A DNA stretch of 55,263 nt from Kiritimatiellia bacterium. Lineage in GTDB: Bacteria; Verrucomicrobiota; Kiritimatiellia; RFP12; UBA1067. The notes below the pieces were generated by a model. The model was not told where the DNA came from. It made no database searches and saw only the letters and a program-made list of their open reading frames with translations. Of this stretch, positions 50,169 through 55,263 are shown one piece after another; position 1 is the first letter of the stretch; each line of letters starts with the position of its first letter. The stretch covers positions 1 through 55,263 of the forward strand of contig JAFRBA010000278.1 in the NCBI GenBank assembly GCA_017405115.1, written 5' to 3'. The translations under genes and the position numbers were made by a program.

Positions 50169-53100
50169 ATGAAAATAACAGTTGGATCGAGCAACGACGG
50201 ATTCCGTCGGCATGTATCGGATCGTCAAGATTCTGCGTTTGATAAATGGGATGATTCTAAGGCACCGAAGTGCATCGACATCGGCGGAAGTCGCATGGAT
50301 GCATTGACCGAACGGCTTGGAATCGTCGTGCCCATGGACAGGGGCACGAAAAAGAAGAAGGACGAGGTAAAGGACTTCACTCTCTACCTCAACTACGCCG
50401 CGTCAAACCTGCGCGAGATCACAGGAATAGAAGGCGACGATGAGAGGAGAATCAAGGAACAACTTGAAAACCTCGCTGATGAGAAGAAGCAGCGCTTAGC
50501 GGATTTCCTTTGGACGTTTCGCTTTAATGAGCCGCAGCGCGACTTTGCTGCTAGAAGCGGTGATCAGAAGCAATTTGACCACGACTACAAGCGACTGGCT
50601 CCTCTTGTGGCGGTAAAAATCTTCGAGTTGCGTAACTATTTCGCGCATCTTGATCGCAGGGGTAACGCGGCACTTGTCTGCGACAGGGATTTGTTCGTGC
50701 TACTAGAGGGGATATTGCGACCGATGGCGGAAAAGGAGTGCATGGGGCCAAATTGCCAGACGAGCAAACTCTACCAGATGCACCTTATGAATCTTCGTGG
50801 GCCGCGCAAGCCGCCACAGCCACTGGAATTGCGCATGTATGACCTGACTCGCCGCGGCATCATGTTTCTTGTCTGCATGGCGCTCTACAAGGACGATGCC
50901 GAGGAGTTTCTCAGTTGTTTTGCGGACATGCGGATTCCGAATCGTCGCCGCGATTCGCTCGACGGTCTTTCGGACGAGGACATCGGCAAGTTGGGACGCA
51001 AAAAACCCACCAAGAGGGCATTCCTCAAGGCGTTTACGTTCTTCAGCTATCGTCGTGGACGTGTGTCGCTTGACGGGGAAGATCCAAACTTCCTAAACTT
51101 CGCCAACATCATTGGATACCTGAACAAGGTTCCGAGGGTGTCATTCGACTACTTGGCGCTGGCGGACGAGAAGAAACTGCTGGCAGACCTGGCGTCTCGT
51201 TCTACGGAAAGCGAAGAAAACAAGATCTGCAAGTACGACCTCTCCAAGCAGATACGCGCAAAGGAGCGCTTCGTTTCGCTGGCGGCCGCTTGGTGCGAGG
51301 ACTTCGAGGTCCTGCCTAGCCTGAAATTCAAACGTCTCGACATTACGCCGTCTCTTGGCCGGCATCGCTATCTTTTTGGGAGAGAGAACGATAACGCTAT
51401 CCATCTCGACCGTCACTATATAATCGAGAACGGCGCGATCCGATTCGAATGGCGGCGGCCGACCGTACATTACGGCGACATCAGGATCGGACATCTGCGC
51501 AGCTGTATTGGCGAGTCGGAGTTCCGCAGGTTGCTCTTCTGCGCATTGCGCAAACCTGCTGAAACCAATGCGATGCTTGACCGCTATTTTGTCGCCTATC
51601 ACAAGGTTCTTGAGCTGATGCTCAACGCGGATAGCCCTGGGGGCTTGTCAATTTTTGCCAATGATGAACTTGCAGAGGCGGTAAGGATTGTTTCCGGCCT
51701 GACGAAGGACGAAATCTTGGATGAGCCAGGGCGCCTTGCCCCATATTTTCCAAAGAACATCTGGCGGTTCTTTGTTCAGTGGCATGGCATACCGGATGAT
51801 GACGACCTGAAGAATGAATTGTCGTGCAGGATTTCCGCAAGAATCAACTGGTGTAAAGATTTCCTCGTGAGAGTGAAGAACTTCCGAACGTGGGAAGCGG
51901 ACAATTTCTGGAAACCATACGACCAGCGCGGACCAAAGGGTGCATGTCCAAAGGGTGCGCTTGTCAATCCGCCGCGAAATTGCCAGGTAAGTAGCGCTTC
52001 TTGTGTGGCGCGGGTCATTGCCTATCTCGACTATCATCTTTCCCATGAGCGGAAGTTCCGTCAGCTCTCACTTGGCGAACAGCACAGCCGTCCGGGTCGT
52101 AACGATACGCACAATTACGAGTATCAGCTGGTCCAGAGCGCAATCGGAAAGTACGCACTTGATCAGACAAGTGCCGTTGGTGGAAGGAAGAATGGGCGGG
52201 AGATAAAGGGAACGGTTGCACACTTGCGCCCTGAGCTGGACATGGCTCTTGCCAGATTGCGAGATAAGGTGGAGATTTTGCGTAGTTCGCGTCGCAGGGA
52301 AATGGGCAAAGTACTTGACAGTGCCCGAAGGAAAGGATTGGTCGGTGGCTATGCATATATGGATGCCAAGAAATCCATCGACTCCAGGAAACTGATAGAT
52401 CTAGCCGAGGCGGCATCGCGACTCCTTGAAGATGAGCTGTCCAAGGAATCGGAGTCTCTGGCTGCTAAAGCCGGAGACGAGCTGAAAGCGTTGTGCCGCA
52501 AGCATGGTGTCCGACCGGGATTGCCTTTCGAGACGGGAGAGCTGGTCAAGACTATTCTCGGGATTGACTATGATCGGTGGTCTCATGCCTTTGACTACGA
52601 ACATGGGCATCCGTACGTTGACAGGAAGCTGACCGATGGTGAACATGTTGCCGCGCAGATTCCACTGCCAAACGGCATTGCCGAGCGGGTCATCCGTGCG
52701 GAATCCAGGGCGTTCGGCGGCATTGTGGGTGCTAATGGCGTTGATTGGGCTGCGGCTTTTGCCAGCCTTGAAGACAAGAACGTGGCCCTGCTTGGCTTCT
52801 ATGATGCGTCGCCTCTTGTAGGCTATATCAAGTCGCATGCCAACCATACGGAAGAGTTGCTTGATCCTTCTGCTCCGGGAATCAATACGTGGGTGGATGC
52901 TGATCAGCGCACGATGCGCCCGGATTTCAGCAGGGGTGGTATAAACAAGGCCATACGCGCGATCAAGACTGCGCACAATCAAGACCGATTGCTGCTGAAG
53001 TTCGCCCTCCGGTACTGGGAAGAGTTCAAAAAAACTCGTGCCTATGATGAACGTAGGACGGCATATGACAATGCTCTTACTGTGCGCGACTATTTTAACT

Positions 53101-53594
53101 GCAAGTTGCCGTGTCCGATTTCGGGTGGCATAACGCTGTTGCTTTCTCGCAATGATGTGTTCAGCCATACGCTTGCTCATGTCTGCAAGAATGGGTCGAA
53201 GATTGTCAAACTGCTGGAGGCGGAGCATCCCGGGGAGAAGCAGTTCCTGTTTTATGACGTAGCGCAACTCTTCGCCCGCAAGCAGCGCGAAAGCAGGTGG
53301 CTTCGCATGGAGATTCTTCCGACGCTCGAGCGGTTCGCGGCAAAATGCCCGATACCGCAAGAGGAATATGCGCGTATCGATACACAAGGCGGCAAGGAAG
53401 ATGAACGCAGGAAAGCCCGACGCGCAATGGAATACTACCACTACTCCAAGGCGTTCCCTGCCTTGACGGAGGAGGATTACAACCTTATTGCCGACATGCG
53501 CAATGCTGTGATGCACAGCACGCTTCTGGTGACGGACGACGATGCCTATCGCAAGGCGAAGGCCGTTCTTGACCGGGTGCTGCGTGTTCGATGA
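50169..53594 (+). CDS. cas13b: Cas13, type VI-B-like CRISPR RNA-guided RNase
   Basis: 1141 aa after GAAAGGAAAAG. Two HEPN R-X4-H motifs sit close to the two ends: R155-H160 in FELRNYFAHL and R1111-H1116 in IADMRNAVMHS. Terminal HEPN placement and this length (Cas13b is usually about 1100-1200 aa) fit subtype VI-B. The last HEPN context, FPALTEEDYNLIADMRNAVMH, is close in style to Cas13b. The middle is helical and basic with no RuvC or HNH motif, so it is not Cas9. Cas13 binds crRNA, cuts matching RNA and, once activated, other RNA. cas1, cas2 and an array with a VI-B-like repeat follow on the same strand. No csx27 or csx28 membrane protein is adjacent. The subtype is less certain than the family. 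Confidence 0.88.
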   Translation: MKITVGSSNDGFRRHVSDRQDSAFDKWDDSKAPKCIDIGGSRMDALTERLGIVVPMDRGTKKKKDEVKDFTLYLNYAASNLREITGIEGDDERRIKEQLENLADEKKQRLADFLWTFRFNEPQRDFAARSGDQKQFDHDYKRLAPLVAVKIFELRNYFAHLDRRGNAALVCDRDLFVLLEGILRPMAEKECMGPNCQTSKLYQMHLMNLRGPRKPPQPLELRMYDLTRRGIMFLVCMALYKDDAEEFLSCFADMRIPNRRRDSLDGLSDEDIGKLGRKKPTKRAFLKAFTFFSYRRGRVSLDGEDPNFLNFANIIGYLNKVPRVSFDYLALADEKKLLADLASRSTESEENKICKYDLSKQIRAKERFVSLAAAWCEDFEVLPSLKFKRLDITPSLGRHRYLFGRENDNAIHLDRHYIIENGAIRFEWRRPTVHYGDIRIGHLRSCIGESEFRRLLFCALRKPAETNAMLDRYFVAYHKVLELMLNADSPGGLSIFANDELAEAVRIVSGLTKDEILDEPGRLAPYFPKNIWRFFVQWHGIPDDDDLKNELSCRISARINWCKDFLVRVKNFRTWEADNFWKPYDQRGPKGACPKGALVNPPRNCQVSSASCVARVIAYLDYHLSHERKFRQLSLGEQHSRPGRNDTHNYEYQLVQSAIGKYALDQTSAVGGRKNGREIKGTVAHLRPELDMALARLRDKVEILRSSRRREMGKVLDSARRKGLVGGYAYMDAKKSIDSRKLIDLAEAASRLLEDELSKESESLAAKAGDELKALCRKHGVRPGLPFETGELVKTILGIDYDRWSHAFDYEHGHPYVDRKLTDGEHVAAQIPLPNGIAERVIRAESRAFGGIVGANGVDWAAAFASLEDKNVALLGFYDASPLVGYIKSHANHTEELLDPSAPGINTWVDADQRTMRPDFSRGGINKAIRAIKTAHNQDRLLLKFALRYWEEFKKTRAYDERRTAYDNALTVRDYFNCKLPCPISGGITLLLSRNDVFSHTLAHVCKNGSKIVKLLEAEHPGEKQFLFYDVAQLFARKQRESRWLRMEILPTLERFAAKCPIPQEEYARIDTQGGKEDERRKARRAMEYYHYSKAFPALTEEDYNLIADMRNAVMHSTLLVTDDDAYRKAKAVLDRVLRVR

Positions 53595-53654
53595 CGGCAG
53601 TATTGCGCCTCAGGTGCTGTAATGGATTTTCCGATGGTTGCGGCGGCAAGAGGA

Positions 53655-53722
53655 GGAGCCACCATGGTGTGAGCATGAAACCTGCTGTTGCTCGGCAGCC
53701 GGAAATCCATGTGGGTGGCTCC
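53655..53722. other. Inverted repeat between cas13 and cas1
   Basis: GGAGCCACC (53655-53663) and GGTGGCTCC (53714-53722) form a 9-bp perfect stem, extended by A-T at its base and by ATGG/CCAT inside, with about a 50-base loop. The left arm (GCCACC, ATGGTG) resembles the hairpin core of the CRISPR repeat. Lies in the 154-bp cas13-cas1 gap. Confidence 0.6.
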
Positions 53723-53748
53723 TTATCTGAAATGAAGGGAGTCATTCG

Positions 53749-54672
53749 ATGGAGAGGATCTTTGACATAGGAGAATATGGCGACAGGGTGCGGCTCGACG
53801 GAGGGCGCATCGCCATTTGCCGCGCCGACGGCACGACGGAGTTCGTGCCGGTCGGCGACGTGGCGATGCTGATGTTCTCGGAGCCGGGCCTGTCGGTAAG
53901 CGTGGCCGTGCTTGCCGAACTTGCGAAGAACAGCGGCACGGCGGTCGCGTGCGACCGCACGCACACGCCGGTGGGCATCTTCCAGCCGCTGGCAGCGCAT
54001 TCGCGGGCGACCGCTGTGCTGCTTGGGCAGATTGCCGCGCGGCCAGTTCTGCGCGCCCGGCTCTGGCAGCGGATTGTGCAGGCGAAGATCCGGGCGCAAT
54101 CGCGGACGCTTGATCGCTATGGACGGCGGGATGCTGAACTGGAGGCCCTGGCTCGCGATGTCCGCCGAGGCGACGCAGAGAACGTGGAGGGACATGCCGC
54201 GCTTCGCTACTGGCGACGGCTCGGTCTCTTCGACCGCCGCGACCGCATGGCGAGCGATGCGAACCGCCCGCTCAACTATGCCTACGCCATTCTGTATGGG
54301 TCGTGTGTGCGCGCTCTCTGCGCCGCAGGGCTCAACACGGCGCTAGGCATCAACCATCGTGGCCCCACAAACCCGCATTGCCTTGCCTCCGACATTATGG
54401 AGCCGTTCCGTCCAGCTGCGGACGCGGTGGTGCATGACTGGATTACCGCCAATCCAGGAGCATATGATCTTTCTGTTGCCTGCAAGCGGTATCTGCTCAA
54501 GGCTTTGCTGTCGTCTCGCTGGCGTACAGTGCAAGGGGTCGTGCCGTTGTTCGCGGCGTTGTCGCGGGCGGCGGTGTCATTGCGGGAGTGCCTGTTGTCG
54601 GACTCCGTAGAGCTTGAGATCCCGGTGCAGGTTTTTGAGGAGGAAGACAATGTGGACGCTTGTGCTGTTTGA
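53749..54672 (+). CDS. cas1: Cas1 integrase, type II-C-like
   Basis: 307 aa with GAAGGGAG before the ATG. The catalytic metal site is visible as E147 in NVEGHAALRYW, H203 in LGINHRG and D215 in ASDIMEPFRPAAD. The wording LNYAYAILYGSCVRALCAAGL and NPHCLASDIMEPFRP is typical of type II (especially II-C) Cas1 rather than of type I, III or VI-A. With Cas2 it forms the spacer integration complex. It overlaps cas2 by 23 bp. No reverse transcriptase is fused, so acquisition of spacers from RNA is not indicated. Confidence 0.95.
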   Translation: MERIFDIGEYGDRVRLDGGRIAICRADGTTEFVPVGDVAMLMFSEPGLSVSVAVLAELAKNSGTAVACDRTHTPVGIFQPLAAHSRATAVLLGQIAARPVLRARLWQRIVQAKIRAQSRTLDRYGRRDAELEALARDVRRGDAENVEGHAALRYWRRLGLFDRRDRMASDANRPLNYAYAILYGSCVRALCAAGLNTALGINHRGPTNPHCLASDIMEPFRPAADAVVHDWITANPGAYDLSVACKRYLLKALLSSRWRTVQGVVPLFAALSRAAVSLRECLLSDSVELEIPVQVFEEEDNVDACAV

Positions 54673-54958
54673 CCTGCCGACGACCTCTGCGTTTCTGCGG
54701 AGGATGTATGGACGATTTCGCAAGCAATTGATGAAGCTTGGCTTTGAGATGCTTCAGAAGTCGGTCTATCTGCGGTGGGAAGACACTGATGATGCAGCCG
54801 AGGTGCTGAGAAGGCGCGTACACGGGATCCTGCCTTCGGAGGGGCAAGTGACGATTCTGCCGCTGACGCAGCGGGCGTGGCAGAATGTTCATGTGGTAGT
54901 AGATGGCGAGCCGCGTCCGCCGCGCGCAAAACCAGAAGATTTTCTTGTGTTTGGATAG
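54650..54958 (+). CDS. cas2: Cas2, type II-like
   Basis: 102 aa from ATG 54650, with AGGAGG upstream and inside the end of cas1. The start TLVLFDLPTTSAFLRRMYGRF gives the ferredoxin-fold first strand with Asp8; later LMKLGFEMLQKSVYLRWED and GQVTILPLTQRAWQNVHVVV match type II Cas2 proteins. It bridges two Cas1 dimers during integration. The CRISPR leader begins right after its stop. Confidence 0.94.
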   Translation: MWTLVLFDLPTTSAFLRRMYGRFRKQLMKLGFEMLQKSVYLRWEDTDDAAEVLRRRVHGILPSEGQVTILPLTQRAWQNVHVVVDGEPRPPRAKPEDFLVFG

Positions 54959-54976
54959 GACGGGAAGTCCAGATTA

Positions 54977-54985
54977 TGGTATAAT
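54977..54985 (+). promoter_or_regulatory. Extended -10 in the CRISPR leader (TGG-TATAAT)
   Basis: TGG at 54977-54979 and TATAAT at 54980-54985, 77 bp before the first repeat, facing the array. The 104-bp leader (54959-55062) is AT-richer than the flanking genes. Confidence 0.75.
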
Positions 54986-55062
54986 ACATGTGTTTCTTCG
55001 ATGGGGCGACAGTGAATTCACCCAATGAATACGCTGTTTCCCTGTCGGCTAGAGAAATCTAG

Positions 55063-55263
55063 GTTGTGAAAGGCCACCGAAATGGTGGTTCAAGCAACTC
55101 TATGGCCTCCATGAAGCGGCCGGATCTTGTTGTGAAAGGCCACCGAAATGGTGGTTCAAGCAACATTATCCTTATCGATATTCTCTTCGGGAAGAGTTGT
55201 GAAAGGCCACCGAAATGGTGGTTCAAGCAACTGGAAATGATGGAGGTAGAGGAATTCGAATCG
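55063..55263 (+). CRISPR. CRISPR array, 36-bp repeats, three seen, runs off the window
   Basis: Identical repeats at 55063-55098, 55129-55164 and 55196-55231; spacers of 30 and 31 bp, and a third of at least 32 bp cut by the window end. The repeat begins GTTGTGAAAGG and ends CAAGCAAC. Inside, GGCCACC and GGTGGTT pair (with two G-U) around a GAAAT loop. The GTTG...CAAC ends, 36-bp length and about 30-bp spacers match subtype VI-B arrays. Transcribed from the leader promoter, the repeat reads in the same orientation as known Cas13b direct repeats. Confidence 0.98.

Noticed and set aside
50169..55263. Reading the locus as type II-C because of the Cas1/Cas2 type and GTTG...CAAC repeat
   Set aside because: The effector has two terminal R-X4-H HEPN motifs and no RuvC or HNH motif, and no tracrRNA-like anti-repeat is evident.

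Overview
The window is about 60% GC and reads like a chromosome fragment of an anaerobic, host- or gut-associated bacterium of the PVC superphylum. Kiritimatiellota, Lentisphaerota or Verrucomicrobiota would fit. This is an inference from very large secreted proteins, autotransporter-associated beta-strand repeats, a likely type III secretion chaperone, a ferredoxin-dependent 2-oxoacid oxidoreductase and ECF/Ser-Thr-kinase signalling. No rRNA, tRNA or marker gene is present to settle it. Promoters share a clear TGG-TATAAT extended -10, often with a TTG-like -35 at 17-18 bp.

Layout. Positions 1-11519 hold three surface or secreted proteins; the first is cut by the window edge, the first two share an almost identical C-terminal module, and the third is 2732 aa. 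A GntR/LacI-type regulator follows (11532-12617), then a gap with phased direct repeats. Positions 13198-20689 are a glycan-type block: beta-strand-repeat protein, Tat-exported metallophosphoesterase, GH97 glycosidase and an organophosphate-antiporter-type MFS transporter. Then come a RelB/DinJ-PIN toxin-antitoxin pair, a 1123-aa internally duplicated protein with a CesT-like chaperone (probable T3SS effector pair), a DUF4143 ATPase, a small secreted protein, an MlaA-alpha/beta-hydrolase fusion, an RsbU-like phosphatase, SbcDC and a four-subunit VOR/KOR operon.

Positions 38334-43630 hold an ECF sigma factor, a minus-strand ATP-grasp / 45-aa precursor / ABC exporter set that looks like a graspetide (ester-linked RiPP) cluster, and a membrane Ser/Thr kinase. 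A RAYT-type Y1 transposase (43848-44936) sits among three copies of its 45-bp REP palindrome.

The right end is the most striking part. A tightly packed four-gene module (45586-50094: PemK-like protein, possible sigma-like protein, unknown protein, Lon/S16-like protein with a conserved Ser-Lys pair and a helical-repeat tail) runs straight into a 1141-aa protein with two R-X4-H HEPN motifs at its ends (Cas13, type VI-B-like). Cas1 and Cas2 of type II-C-like character follow, and then a CRISPR array with 36-nt repeats that runs off the window. A Cas13b-like effector carrying its own adaptation genes, with a candidate protease operon directly upstream, is the best candidate for an undescribed system. 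The graspetide cluster and the effector-chaperone pair are next.
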